Source: Papilionanthe hookeriana x Papilionanthe teres (taxonomy: Eukaryota; Streptophyta; Magnoliopsida; Asparagales; Orchidaceae). From it: 64,000 nt of DNA. The notes beneath the pieces are model-generated. The model was given only the letters and a program-made list of their open reading frames with translations, was not told the origin of the DNA and searched no databases. The translations under genes and the position numbers were made by a program. The stretch covers positions 30,196,930-30,260,929 of the forward strand of contig CM040439.1 of assembly GCA_022702705.1 (NCBI GenBank), in the 5' to 3' direction. Positions 1 through 11,930 of the stretch are shown piece after piece (within the stretch, counting starts at the first letter, position 1; each line of letters begins with the position of its first letter).

Positions 1-268
1 CCTCATTTTTGGTGAGATCTAATCTTCTCTCTTAGTGCTTAAGATCTAGCCATAGGATTTCCCCTTTGACTATCCCAGAAGACTAGAGATAAAACCCACC
101 ACTTAGAAATCTAAGCCACTTCCTAGCTCTCCTTGGGATTCTACAAAGATGGTCATGAACCTCCAAGTAGCTTGGAAGGTTAAGACCAATGTTTAGGAGG
201 CCAAGGATGAGCCCCCATAAGATGGTCAAGCCTTAGGAATAACCCTGGGTGTTTTGGTCTTGGTTGGG
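1..268 (+). mobile_element. 5'-terminal fragment of a Tat-type LTR
   Basis: This stretch aligns by eye with the first ~265 bp of the long LTRs at 3075 and 21308: the CCTCATTTTTGRTGAG terminus, the 'agtgcttaagatctagcc' block, the 'gactagaga' block and the 'aaggatgag' block occur in the same order. Similarity stops near 268, where an Athila-type LTR begins. It may be the start of the missing 5' LTR of element A, split by a later insertion, or an unrelated copy. The window starts a few bases inside the LTR, so the true terminus is not visible. Confidence 0.75.
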
Positions 269-1567
269 CGATACACCTAAAATATGTGGTATTTTTTATG
301 CACATTTTTATACCTATTTTTGATGATATTACACTTTAATGGAAGTTATTTTGTTTTTTTCTGGCATGCGGTATGATGAAAATGAGTGATTATGATGAAA
401 GGAGCGAAATTGGATCAAATTTGAGACAAAAAAATGAAGAATGAAAATTTGGATACTTGGCAGCTGAGCAGCATTGGCCGACGACTTAGTCACCACGATT
501 AAAAATAGAGTTTAATTTGAATTTGGCGCTATTTTCAAAGGGGATAGAATGCAACTCTTGGTGATAACTTCCATAACTTCCTTTGGGCGGCAAGTTTGAA
601 TGAAGGGGTGCATTCTTTGGTGGATACATTGAATTTGAACACATTTTGAAGAAATACCAAGGCACCTTTTGGTTTAATATTTAAAAGAGAGTCTTAGGAA
701 AAATTAAGGGCTCTTCCTTTGCATTTTGAAGGGTTCTTCCATTGCATTTTTACAGAGTTTTTATTTTAATTTTAATTAGGAGTAGGAGTAGAGAGAAGAA
801 AAGAGAAAAGGGTTGGATTGAAGCCTTCTTCTTTCCACTTATTTAGTTTAGTTTATATTAAAGTCTGAAGTCTATATTCTGAGTCATCAGAGTTAGGAGA
901 CTTGCTTACGAGGAGTAGTTTAGTGAAGAGTCAAAGTTTCAGAGGAACTTCCTGAGTCTTGTGGAGAGGATTTTCAGATAAGTGTTTACTTTTGTTCTTA
1001 CATTTAGTTTTTAATTAATACTTGTTTTTGTTTGTTGTTTTCTTATGGTTTTTAATTTCAAATCAATGTGCTTTTGTATTTTCTCAATGCATACTAAGTA
1101 GTTTACTTTATCTTTTTCTTTCTTAAATGAAGAAGTAAGTAATTCATGAAGAATTGTTGTGGAATGTATATGTGTTTAAAGTTACAAGAAGTTGTGAAAA
1201 TTGATTCTATAAACTTTGTTTACTTCTTAATTTAGCCTGTTAAGATGTAAAATTTGTGGTGAGATCATGTAAGATCTAATGCGGTATTGTCTCATAAAAG
1301 TTAGAAAGAATCACACACAATTATATAGGTGAAAATTGTAGTTCATATAATTGAATGCAATATATTAGAAGATGTTTTAAAAGGGGAGTAAAATTAGAGG
1401 ATTTTTAGTGTGATAGACTAAAAACCCCTAATTTGGTTTGAAGTTTTGAATTTTGTTATGAGAAGTTAGCCCTAAGTGGAGGGAAATGAGGGAACTTTAG
1501 AGTAAAAGTTTGGTATCTTCCTCGTCCTAACAATGTTCGAAATGATAAAATTTCAATTAACTGATGT
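269..1567 (+). mobile_element. Athila-type LTR, plus strand, cut by assembly gap
   Basis: From about 269 the sequence matches the start of the Athila-type LTR at 60990: 'cacctaaaatatgtgg', 'gatgatattacactttaa', then repeated 'ggagc..aaatt' units and a short GC patch near 470-520. The later purine-rich 'gagagaagaaaagagaaaag' stretch also fits an Athila LTR leader. No primer-binding site is seen before the N run, so whether this is a solo LTR or part of a full element is unknown. No coding frame is present. Confidence 0.6.
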
Positions 1568-2067
1568 NNNNNNNNNNNNNNNNNNNNNNNNNNNNNNNNN
1601 NNNNNNNNNNNNNNNNNNNNNNNNNNNNNNNNNNNNNNNNNNNNNNNNNNNNNNNNNNNNNNNNNNNNNNNNNNNNNNNNNNNNNNNNNNNNNNNNNNNN
1701 NNNNNNNNNNNNNNNNNNNNNNNNNNNNNNNNNNNNNNNNNNNNNNNNNNNNNNNNNNNNNNNNNNNNNNNNNNNNNNNNNNNNNNNNNNNNNNNNNNNN
1801 NNNNNNNNNNNNNNNNNNNNNNNNNNNNNNNNNNNNNNNNNNNNNNNNNNNNNNNNNNNNNNNNNNNNNNNNNNNNNNNNNNNNNNNNNNNNNNNNNNNN
1901 NNNNNNNNNNNNNNNNNNNNNNNNNNNNNNNNNNNNNNNNNNNNNNNNNNNNNNNNNNNNNNNNNNNNNNNNNNNNNNNNNNNNNNNNNNNNNNNNNNNN
2001 NNNNNNNNNNNNNNNNNNNNNNNNNNNNNNNNNNNNNNNNNNNNNNNNNNNNNNNNNNNNNNNNNNN
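1568..2067. other. Assembly gap of exactly 500 N
   Basis: An uninterrupted run of exactly 500 N, the usual placeholder for a scaffold gap of unknown size. Different repeats flank it: an Athila LTR on the left and a Tat leader on the right. Open frames crossing it are artefacts. The missing 5' LTR of element A may lie in it. Confidence 0.99.
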
Positions 2068-2841
2068 CCCGGCTTCGCTGAATTAAAGGGGAAGGAAATC
2101 CAAAACTATGGTGAACCTGCTACCGTGGAGGGTACGTACTTTCCCGCGAGACCTTCTGTTTTGAAATCGGGTCCAGCTCGAGAATTCCATCACTAACACG
2201 GACCCAAAGAAGGAACAAGCAGGAAGATTGCCGGGAAGGCCGTAGCCGCCGAAGTTGCTTTCTGGAGGAAATCCCGAAATCCCCGAGTACACACCACTAC
2301 CTGAATACATACCATTGCCTGAAGACACACCTTTTTTGGAAGGAAGTAGATTCCACCCCCTTTCCGCCGCAGCTGACGAGGAAAATGTCCGCAGGATTGT
2401 TTCTACATTACCTCGACCAGCATACTATGACGACAGCAGAAAGAAAAGGGCTAGGATCACGCCATTTGCCCGACTACGTGCATCGTGATCGAGAAGCGCA
2501 AAGAAAGAGAAATGCCCCGTATCGGAGATTCTACGAAGGATAGGGCGGGTGCCGCTCAAATCCCATCTTGGGCCATGAGTAGAACTCCGTCATCGTTACG
2601 GAAAAGCCAAATAAAAGGATGAAGGCTAGTCCGCCTATCGTTGTTTCGGGGTTGCGAGATAGGAGGATACCACCTTCCAAGCATTTGGCCGACATGCACC
2701 ATCCGGTCCTGAACCTTCGCCGCTAGAAGGATGGTATGGTGTCCCACTACTCGGACAACTAAGATCGAAACAACGACTGAGAAGGAAAGTCTCGTCGGAG
2801 ACTCGAATCGAAGAAAGTGTTACTTGCGATAAAGGGAACTC
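2068..2841 (+). other. Leader of element A with remnant upstream ORF
   Basis: GC-moderate sequence between the gap and the gag frame. It holds a short frame at 2255-2488 (77 codons) with a Pro/Glu-rich 'PEYTPLPEYIPLPEDTP' stretch and a basic RKKRAR patch. Tat/Ogre elements can carry an extra ORF ahead of gag, so this may be a decayed one; I recognise no domain. No primer-binding site is visible, and it probably lies in the gap. Confidence 0.35.
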
Positions 2842-3074
2842 GTGAGTAGGGAACCGGAAGCTATCACACGACAACCGCGAGGATGCACGAAAAAGACCGC
2901 TAGAGGACGCTATGGAAAAGTTGAGAACCGATATTCGACGACTAGCGAAAGAAGAGAAGAGAAATTCGGAGATGAGATTGATTCATCGGAATTCATGGAT
3001 GATGAGTATGCAGAAATCAACATGGTCGAAACGCGAGCCTCGTCAGCTTCACAAGGTGCTCCTGCAGCCGCAGA
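2842..3074 (+). pseudogene. gag: gag of element A, 5' part (disrupted)
   Basis: Start of the structural (capsid/nucleocapsid) polyprotein gene of element A. An open frame runs from 2842. The likely gag start is the ATG at 3022, which begins MVETRAS, a common opening of plant Ty3/gypsy polyproteins. The frame is also open for 60 codons upstream of that ATG, with a DE-rich segment. The gene is cut at 3074 by the solo LTR. The reading frame resumes without a shift at 10544 once one copy of the 5-bp duplication GCAGA is discounted, which shows that both pieces were one gene. Confidence 0.75.
3070..3074. repeat. Left target-site duplication GCAGA of solo LTR B
   Basis: GCAGA directly before the TGTTGA LTR terminus at 3075 is repeated directly after the CGACA terminus at 10544-10548. 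Five-bp duplications are typical of Ty3/gypsy integration. Confidence 0.85.
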
Positions 3075-3078
3075 TGTT

Positions 3079-3099
3079 GACCTCATTTTTGATGAGGTC
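3079..3099 (+). repeat. Hairpin at LTR 5' terminus
   Basis: GACCTCAT (3079-3086) and ATGAGGTC (3092-3099) form a perfect 8-bp stem with a 5-nt loop, starting five bases into the LTR. Weaker forms occur at the same place in the fragment at position 1, the 3' LTR at 21308 and the inverted copy ending at 44359. Confidence 0.7.
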
Positions 3100-3369
3100 T
3101 TCCCTTCTTCTTTTTAGTGCTTAGGATCTAGCCTTAGGTTTTTTTCTTTTGACTATCTTAGAGGACTAGAATCGGGACCCGCCTTTTAGAAATTCAAACC
3201 ACTTCTAAACTCCCCGCAAACTCCACAAATTCGACTATAGACCCCTAATCACCTAGAGGGTCGAAATCAAATGCGGAAGTTTAAAGGATGAGTTCCTATA
3301 GGACTCTTCGTGCCTAGGACTACCCCAGTGGCCCTGGTCCGTGAGGGGGCCGACTTACACTACACTTAC

Positions 3370-4900
3370 ACACTACATTTCCACACACTTCCTAAAACCA
3401 CACCCATACCCAACTTAACCTCCCGACTCATGTGGGTGATTCACATGGATGGTCCTTAACCCCTAAGCCTCGCTAAGAGGGTTAGGAACAACATAACGAA
3501 TGCCTCAAATGAGTCCTTTCATGGCTCATATGGGCTTGAAATGGTTTCATGGCTCAACCAAAATGATTTCTTTCCACCTAAATTCACCCAATCTCCAATT
3601 TCCCAAATTTTCAATTTTGACCCCCGAGACCCTACACCTATTAAACCTACCCAAAACCTCAAATTACCCAAATTTTTGCAAAATTTCCAAATTACCCAAA
3701 ATTTTCCAAAATCAATCCCAAACATCTCCAAATCACTCAAATTGATTATCCATACCAAAAAATACCAAAGATTCCAAAAATACCCCCCAATACCCTCCAA
3801 ATACCCAAAATACCCTTCTTGGCCTAAAAATCCAAAAATTCAGAAAATTCCCAAAAAATTCCAGAAAATCCTAAATATTCCCAATTTCATTTTGTCCAAC
3901 TACACCATGGGTCAATTTTGTCAATTTACCCTACTTTTGTCAAAACCCCCAATTCGACCCATTTTAACCCTAAAGTGAACCCAATGTCAAACCAAACCTA
4001 CCCAATTGACCCCAATTTTGGTCCAATTCAATTCTAAACTTCAATTCAACATCCCCAATACCAATCTAGACCAAATTCAAGTCCAATTTGATTGACATTT
4101 GGATCCAATTTCACTTTGGGCCTTAAAGCCCAAATTTGGACCCATGACCCAAACTTAGCCCAAACTAACCCAATTCAACTCCAATTAACCCCAAATCTTT
4201 TCTAAATCTTCCTTAACATTCCCACAAACAAAACCCTAACATGATTTGCCCAAGATTTCGACCCAAACCCCACTCAAATTCAACCCAAAATCAAAAAGCC
4301 CAATTTTGACCTAAACCCAAACCTAACCCAAATAGGCCCAAACCTCAAAATCAAAACCCAACCAAAGCCAAAACCTCTTTGAAACATTCCCATAAACATT
4401 TCTCAACATTTATTTTACATCAATTTCAACCCTAGCCCAACATTGGCCCAAGTTAGCCCAATTTGACCTACATTGGCCCATTTACCAAATAAACCCAAAT
4501 TCAACCCAATTCAAACCCAAACCACCTTAAATCTATTTCAAATTATCCATGAAACATCCCTAAACCAAAACCAACAACTATTTGGCCCAAACTTCTACAA
4601 AAATTCCCATCCATGAACACATCCTTAAACTTAAAAGCCCACTTCCCTTAAACCTTCTTAAAAGCCCATCTTCATTAAATTTTAAAAGCCCAAATCATCC
4701 TAAAGCCCACATGACACTTCCCCTCATCATCCATTTGATCAAAATCACCCCTAAGTTTCAAAATCATCAATTAAACCATTCCAAATCAAGCCACATGTCA
4801 AATTACCCCCTAAATGTCAAAAATTTCTAAAACCCTTTTCATGAAACAAATCAACCTTTTCCCAAGCCAAATGAAGCCATGAACAAGCCATTCTCAAGCC
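3370..4900 (+). repeat. C-rich, G-poor low-complexity block of the LTR U3
   Basis: About 1.5 kb made largely of CCCAA, CCAAATT and ACCCAAA words with very few G on the plus strand. The same block occurs at about 21600-23050 and inverted at about 42700-43950. Pro/Asn/Lys-rich frames inside it (for example 3541-3978) follow from base composition and are not genes. Confidence 0.8.
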
Positions 4901-5434
4901 ACATGAAGCCATGAGGGCTTTGACTTGTCATTAGTCCATTTATGGCAAGAAGAGGGGTTCTTTCTTAAACCTCCTTTAACCCTTTTTACCTTAATCATGT
5001 CACACACTAAACCATGTTTAGCCACCTCATCATGGATGGAGACTTCACCACTCCTTCTAAGCCGACCTAAATGATTCCCTCGACTGAAATCGAGCTTGGA
5101 AGGGTGCACCAAGCCCAAAATGGTGGGTCGACCCAAACCAAGCCAAAGTGAGCCTTCTCCCATTCCATTTAAATCAAACTCCTTTACACATGTCAAACCT
5201 CACTCGACCGCACAAGCCTCCAGCCCGACCCACTCCGAGCTCGAGGGTGACCCGACTCGGCCTGCCGCCACCCGCCGCCGGAAAACACCATGCCCGAAAC
5301 CTCGGGAGGAGCCAAATTTTGGAATTCCACCCTGTCGAGCCGCCTCACTCCAAATGGCCATTGCAACTGTTCTTCTCCTCACCGGAGCAACTCGATCCCA
5401 ACCATTAAACTCCCCGGAGAGCCTCCACCATGCC

Positions 5435-5442
5435 TATTTAAA
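5435..5442 (+). promoter_or_regulatory. Probable TATA box of LTR B
   Basis: TATTTAAA lies in a GC-rich block and is followed by a C-rich segment resembling a plant pyrimidine-patch start region ('cccctcaccctctcgg'). The other LTR has the same motif in the same context at 23668-23675. If correct, U3 is about 2.36 kb and R plus U5 about 5.1 kb. Inferred from motif and conservation only. Confidence 0.5.
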
Positions 5443-8029
5443 CCCCTCACCCTCTCGGCCAAAGGAGGTGCCGAACGAAACCTTAAGGAAACTCGCCAAA
5501 ATCACTCCGCATCACTCTCCACACATGTAGCACCCGATCCCCACCGAATTCCAGCCCCGATTCCTCTAGCCGAGCCCACTTTGAGCTCAAACTTTAGCCC
5601 AAAAACCAGGACACTTCTTCACAGCGAGCCAATTCCCAAATTGATTGGTCCTACACCTTCACCGGACCAAGAGGAGAAGTTCCCCACCGAAAGCCCCATC
5701 TCTAGGCCACCAGCTGTTCCAGCCTCCAAGCTTTGTGATCGGCCGTGGTCGAAGTCCAACCTAGACAAGTCACTGGATCGTGAGACTTCATCCGGAGCTT
5801 ACGGATCCAATCGAAGGTGTAACAACTCTCGCATCGAAGCTTCACTTCTCCGAGCAAAGGTATGGACTCCCTCTTCTTCCCGAGCTTCCAGAGATTCTCA
5901 TTTTAATTTGAGTCAATTTAAATGCATGTTTACCGTATGGATGTGTTCGTCTCTTCAAGACGAATCCATGAGAGCATAAGAACACGAAAATCCGTCGAGA
6001 ATCGAGCGAGAAATTAGTGGTTAGAAGGTCGACGGTCACGGTGCACACCGGCCGTAGACGATGACCGGAGCCGTTGGATCGCGCGTGTATCGAGCGGACG
6101 ATTCAGTATCGCGCCGACCAGTGAATGTTACGCGAACCGCGGGGCCCGGACGGATGACTCGGATGGCGGCGCCCAATCACATCGCGACACGTACCCCTTC
6201 GGAGCCGCCGATGTTTCGTCGGCGCCGCGTGGATAAGTAGATAAATAGGGTATTTAATGTATTTATTAAATATCGAAACTTTAAAAATCCATATCTTTGT
6301 GTAGAAAAATCACAAAAATAAAATAAAAATACCCTCTTGCTCGGTGAACGGAGGAGAATAATGTGGAAAAGAAATCATTTAATTTCATCAAGTATTTTAT
6401 TTTTTATAATTTATTTACTCTCTCGCATTGTTTTAATTCTCCATGCATGCATACAATTCACCATAGCATGAGACCATAGGGCTTTAAGCCTCCGAACTCG
6501 GGAACATTCCCCGAATTTTCCAAAGTCGAGGCCATCCCTATGAAGAGTTCTTGATTTTTCAAGTTCGTGTCATCTGTTTTGAGTATTTTAATTCCAAGTA
6601 ATATAGCATGTTGTGAAATAAATTCTAGGAAAATTTGGTGATGTTCTTTATGACCGGAGAACCCTAGGAAAAATAGATTTTGGCTTAATTCATTCAAAAC
6701 AACCCTAATCGACTTAAACACCCAAAATAGGTCTTTAATTAATTAGAGTTAACCAAGTATCAAATTGACTTGAAATCAATTCTCCACTCGATCTTTAGGA
6801 TCGGAGGAATCCACCATAAAAATTCGAGGTCAATTGACTTGCTAGCCCCACTAATCGGGTTGATTAAGTCATTTAGCCATTTTAAGCTTTAAAAATTCAT
6901 AACTTTTAAAATACTTTTAAAAATTCACCAAATTGGTTTTGGAGCCTCTCGATATCAGGGGAACCTAAGAAAATTAAAATTTCAATTTTCTAAAAAAGTT
7001 GATTTTTAATAATATTTTAATACTTTTAATAATTAAAAAATAAAAAAATAATAAAAATCACAAAAATAATAAAATTCACCAAAATGTCACATTTTGAATT
7101 TTAATCACTTAGGAGCAAATCCCACATTTTTCCTAGGTCTATTTAGTGAGATATTGAATTTTAAAGCTCTACAGGTAATTTTAAAATTAAAAAAAAATGT
7201 ATTTTCTAAGCATTTTCACTAAAATAATTATAATAAATCATAAAAAAATCAGAAAATTGCAAAATTTGTTTCTCTCGTTTCTCGATATCGAGAGATTTTT
7301 GAAAAATATAAAATCCATTTTTCAACATTTATTTTATTTTTAAATTAATTAACACTCCAAAACTCAAAATAATTATAATAAAAATAATATAATTCAAAAA
7401 ATCACCAAAATTGGTCCAAGTGCTTCTTCAGTCATTAGGAATGTCCCCTAATTTTCTTAAGGACAGAAACTTTCCTCGGTCATGTTATTAAATTTTCCTC
7501 GAAAATCTCTATTTTCCATCAAAATAATTATATAAATAAATTAAATACGTAAAAATCACATTTTCTCCTCTCATGTCTTTATTGACATATGAGTGAAGTC
7601 ACATAAAAATTTCAAGTTCATTCTGGGTTCAATTTAGTGAGTTATGAAATTATTAAGCTTAAAGGGTAAAATGGTAATTAAACTTTCAACCCTTAATTAA
7701 AACTTTAGGTTTAATAAAAAATCAACAAGTAAAACATTTGATCTTAATCTGATTTTGATGATTGAAATTTAAATAATTAAAGGGTAGAAACCCATTAAAT
7801 AATTTTAAAATGATTAAACTTTAATTAAATAATAGATTAAATTTGGAGGAATAATAAATTAGAATTATTAAAATAAGGGATATTTATTAGGAAGAGATTT
7901 ATTCTTTAATTTAAAAATCCCTAAACTAATTATATCATTAATACTCAATTTTTAATTAAAATGATAACTCAAATTTAAAATATTAAAAGACTTAATTAAA
8001 TTATTAAACTCTTTTGAAATTTCAATTAA

Positions 8030-8350
8030 AATTAAAAATAAAGTAAATTAAAGATAAATTAAATTAAAATTAAATTAAATTTAATAATTAAATTAAATTA
8101 AATTAAAACAAATTAAATTAAATTAAACTAAATTAAAATTAAATTAAATTAAATTAAATTTAATAATTAAATTAAATTAAATTAAACAATTAAATTAAAT
8201 TAAATTAAATAATTAAATTAAATTAAATTAAATAATTAAATTAAATTAAATTAAATAATTAAATTAAATTAAATTAAATAATTAAATTAAATTAAACAAT
8301 TAAATTAAATTAAATTAAATAATTAAATTAAATTAAATCAAATCAAATTA
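8030..8350. repeat. (AAATT)n tract in LTR B
   Basis: A near-continuous run of AAATT pentamers broken by 'aataatt' and 'aacaatt' interruptions. The counterpart in the 3' LTR at about 26290-26620 has a different number and pattern of interruptions, so the tract has changed independently in the two copies. Confidence 0.9.
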
Positions 8351-10543
8351 ATTAAACACCAAATCAAATTAAATTGAACTATGTTAAACTAAATTAAAAT
8401 TCAATTAAATTAAGTCGAATTAAATATAACATCACCTAAGACATAAAGAATTCAAAATAAATGTAAAGCAACTCAACACTATTCCAAATTTAAACCCTTT
8501 AACTTAAATCAAATCATTTCAATACTAATTTACCCTTGAAAGCTTTGATTATTATAACTCCTAAATGGAACATCAAATGAAGTGTTACCTCACTCATAGG
8601 ATATTCAAATGTCCTAGTTCACCGAGCAAGTTAACAAGACTCAAAACCTCTGGACGATCGATTCATTTATATAATTAAATTCATTTTGACTTAAAACAAT
8701 CCCGAAAATATTGAAAAGATGTTTAAGATTCTTCTTAAGCACTTCCTCAATATGATAGGATATTTATAAGAACAATTGGACTTAATTGTCCTTCGATGAA
8801 GAAAATCGTCCTCAAACAAAAAACACAAAGAACCTAGACGTCATAGAGTCGACTAGCTATAGGATTAGGAATTTGGTAGAAAACCATAACCCTTCCCTTA
8901 GCCTTTACCTAGGAACTCGCTTAAATATTCTAATTGTGTTTTAAGTGCAACTTGGGATGACGGGAAGACCCTCCAGTACGCTTTTATTTTTTATTGCAAT
9001 TTGCTTCTTGCAACTTACTTTCCCGCAATTTACTTTCGTAAATGTACTTTATTTTTCTCGCATGATAAAACAACAGCTGCATGAAAACCCACACCTTTAG
9101 GATAGATCCCTAAAACCGAAACCAAATTAAGTTAAAAGTCATTGCAAGATAAAATTCACCGCCACAACATTTCAAAATATAAAACAACTCAAAATTTAAT
9201 CACAAACAGTAACACAAAACTACAATTACAACTAAATTAAAACGTCCCGTTGGATGATCTGGAATACCTCGGATGATGTAACCTACGTGTTGCTAACGGG
9301 ATTTCCCACGTGCCTAAATGAAAGTGTGGAACTCATTCAGATTGAGTTTAGCAAATTCATCTGGACTAAGTGAATCCGATAAAAATAATGATGCCTGAAG
9401 GATGGAACCGTGGGATCTTAACCGGTGTCGTTATAATCAACTTTAAGATTTGTTTTAATTAAAACGTAAAAAACACTTGGAAATTAAGATTTTCTCTAAA
9501 CCAAAACACTTTTCTCATCTCCCGATTTATGATTTCTAAAACTAAACCTCTCGCAACAACAAGGAACTTGGAGCATGGTGGCAGCACGGCCATCGTCGTC
9601 GACAAAACTTGAACCTACTTCACAGAAACTTTCCTAGAATTAAATAACCAAGCCATAAGACTTCGAGGTAGCTTGCCTAGTGCAACATAAATCCTCAACT
9701 CTTCGTTAGGCATTTGCATTGCAAATTAAGCCCTAACCGGTCTTAGATTCCGAGGTAGTCGTCCGATACGACAATAAACCCTCACATCTTCTAGTGCTAT
9801 TTGTTTGATTTTATCATACAAATATAAGCCCTAATTAATTAAAATTGGCAAGATTGAAATATTTAAATAAGCATTAGGACTTTCCTAAACTCAAGTCAAA
9901 CGATAGGATAGTCGGAAATTACCAAGTTCACTTCGAATCAGTTGATTTCTCCTACCTTTCTTCCTTTGGATTCACAAAACAAAATGTTCCAATATTTGAT
10001 CCATTCCCTATTGAAATTCCAAAATTCAATCTTCGAAAACCTTAAACTTTCAAATTTCGAAAGCAGAAGTTATTGATTATTATCGAGAGTTTTCTTAGGT
10101 GATTCCCGTCACTTAAGATGTAATTAACTATAGTGCTTGCCCTTATATGGAATTTTAAAGAACCTGTGTAATATAAACCCCGTTTGATACTTTCATATTA
10201 AGCTAGTGGAATTTGTCGGCTTATAAAATTGGTTCGCGACCAAACGGATGTCACAAAACTTCTAGTTTATTTGATCGAGCCCCACCATCAAGCAAGCTGT
10301 GTCTATCCTTGTGAATGTATACACTATTGTCAGGTGCGTGCTCGTTTATATAAACTATTTGGGATGCGAGATCGGCTTAATCTCATATCTTAAAACTTTC
10401 AAATTTAAAAATTATTTTCAAAGCCAAATACTACTTTCTAAATTATATATATATTTAAATCAAATTTAAAATTTAAATTCGCTGACAACTTCTGTTAGGC
10501 GACCCCCCTTTTAAAATACAATACAACCTAAAATATGCCGACA

Positions 10544-11930
10544 GCAGAAAGAGAGGAGCCGGAAATGATGAGAAGACAGCTTCAAGAGAAAGACGATACG
10601 ATCGCCCAAATGGCGAAGAGGATGGAAGAGATGGCTATAGCCCTAGCCACTCTCCAGAGTCAAGTGCAACCCCAAAGAGAGACGCCCCCAGAGGTCATTC
10701 ACATTGTGGACGGAGGAAAGGAGATTACATCCGTCAACTGGGATGATCAGCTTAAAGAAAGATACAACACAAAGCATGATTCCGTAAAAAGATATCAAGA
10801 GCTCGTGGAACAAGCAATGCGAGAAGCCTTAGCACAATCAAAGAAGCGGGACATCCATTCGGACGGTAGACCTTACCCGAAAGAATTCGACGTCGTCCAA
10901 GACCCGAAGGGCTTCGTACCACCTCTGTTCAAGACCTTTGATGGAACCGGAACCCCGACAAGGCATGTTGCACACTTTCGTGCCGCTGTTGCAGATGCCG
11001 GCGGGAGCGATGCATTACTCTTCCGACGGTTCGTCAAGCAGCTCGTCGTGATCGCCTTTGATTGGCATGCACAATTAGAATGGTTCAGTGAAGACGTTCT
11101 CGAACTAGAAAACCTTTTCATCAAGCGATTCGCCGAGCTCAGCACCACATCACTATAGGTGATTTAGTGGTAGAGAAGCGTAGCACAAACGAAACTTCGA
11201 TGGATTACATACTTCGATGGAGGAACTTAAGTATGAAGTGTGAACCACAATTACAAGAACAAGCATGTAGTCGGCATCTTACTTAAAAGCATTCACGCTC
11301 GATAACGACTTCTCCTCAAGGGATTCACTATTAAGACTTTTGAGAAGTTGTTAAGCGAGCGCCGGAGCTTGCAAGAGGAGGCGAAGCAATTAAGTTTCGC
11401 CGACAAGATAGACAAGCAAAAGCCCGCGAAGACTTTTGAAAAGAAATCCGGAGTTGTTGCGGCGAACGACAAAGGCAAGCAACCGATACAAATATCGTCC
11501 GAATGACCACAAAGAACCTCAACGGAATTATCAACAACCCCGACCTACGCTATCGATCATCTCCACAAGTATGAACAACCACCTCGTCCGCAACGTACGT
11601 TAAGGGAGCTTCGAAAGCGAGGAGTATCCGTTCAAGAATGAGGCGATGCAAAAATGTTCCGCAGATCCGATGAAGACTCGCATTTCCAACTCGCCTGAGC
11701 CTAAGAGACTGAAGAAGTCAACAGAAAGGTGATCCCAACTTCGCCCTTATCACGGATGCTTGGACACAAAGATAGAAGATTGCATTACTTTCAAAAGTTG
11801 GTTCAACGACAACCTTCGAAAGGGAATATAACAATCCCGAAGAGTACATGAAGGAACCCCGTAAAGGAGGTTCCATCAATGTTGTCTCGACCGATCCCAT
11901 CGTTCCGATAGATCCCTATACAACCGACGA
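10544..11930 (+). pseudogene. gag: gag of element A, 3' part (disrupted)
   Basis: This continues gag after the solo LTR. It opens with a charged coiled-coil-like segment rich in E, K, R, Q and M, followed by the Tat capsid region: a 'PPLFKTFDGTG' block at about 10920, 'LFIKRF' near 11115, and after a stop at 11156 the 'IGDLVVEKR' and 'DYILRWRNLSMKCE' blocks up to 11240. Later frames give a 'PNFALITD' block near 11735 and an 'EEYMKEPRKGGSINVVS' block ending near 11890, which resemble the C-terminal part of Tat gag. Several stops and frameshifts split it. The ATG at 10535 lies within the last bases of the LTR and is not the true start. Confidence 0.8.

Larger units (their letters stand above)
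3075..10543 (+). mobile_element. Solo LTR B (7,469 bp) of the Tat family
   Basis: It begins TGTTGACC and ends GCCGACA (TGTYG...CGACA short inverted termini) and is flanked on both sides by GCAGA. It matches the 3' LTR of element A at 21308-28688 end to end, with many substitutions and small indels. The matching flanks and the resumed gag frame make it a solo LTR, left by recombination between the two LTRs of a full insertion. In order it holds a terminal hairpin, a C-rich G-poor block (about 3370-4900), a GC-rich promoter-like block (about 5060-6240), and a long AT-rich tail with an (AAATT)n tract. Open frames inside it are not conserved in the other LTR. Confidence 0.9.

Noticed and set aside
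1533..2196. Open frames across the N gap
   Set aside because: They consist of unknown bases and only appear open.
3541..3978. 145-codon Pro/Lys/Asn-rich frame
   Set aside because: It follows from the C-rich, G-poor word composition of the LTR, which leaves most plus-strand frames open, and it is broken in the 3' LTR.
5290..5979. 229-codon open frame in the GC-rich part of the solo LTR
   Set aside because: The homologous part of the 3' LTR (about 23520-24200) does not keep the frame, the putative TATA box lies inside it, and no domain is recognised.
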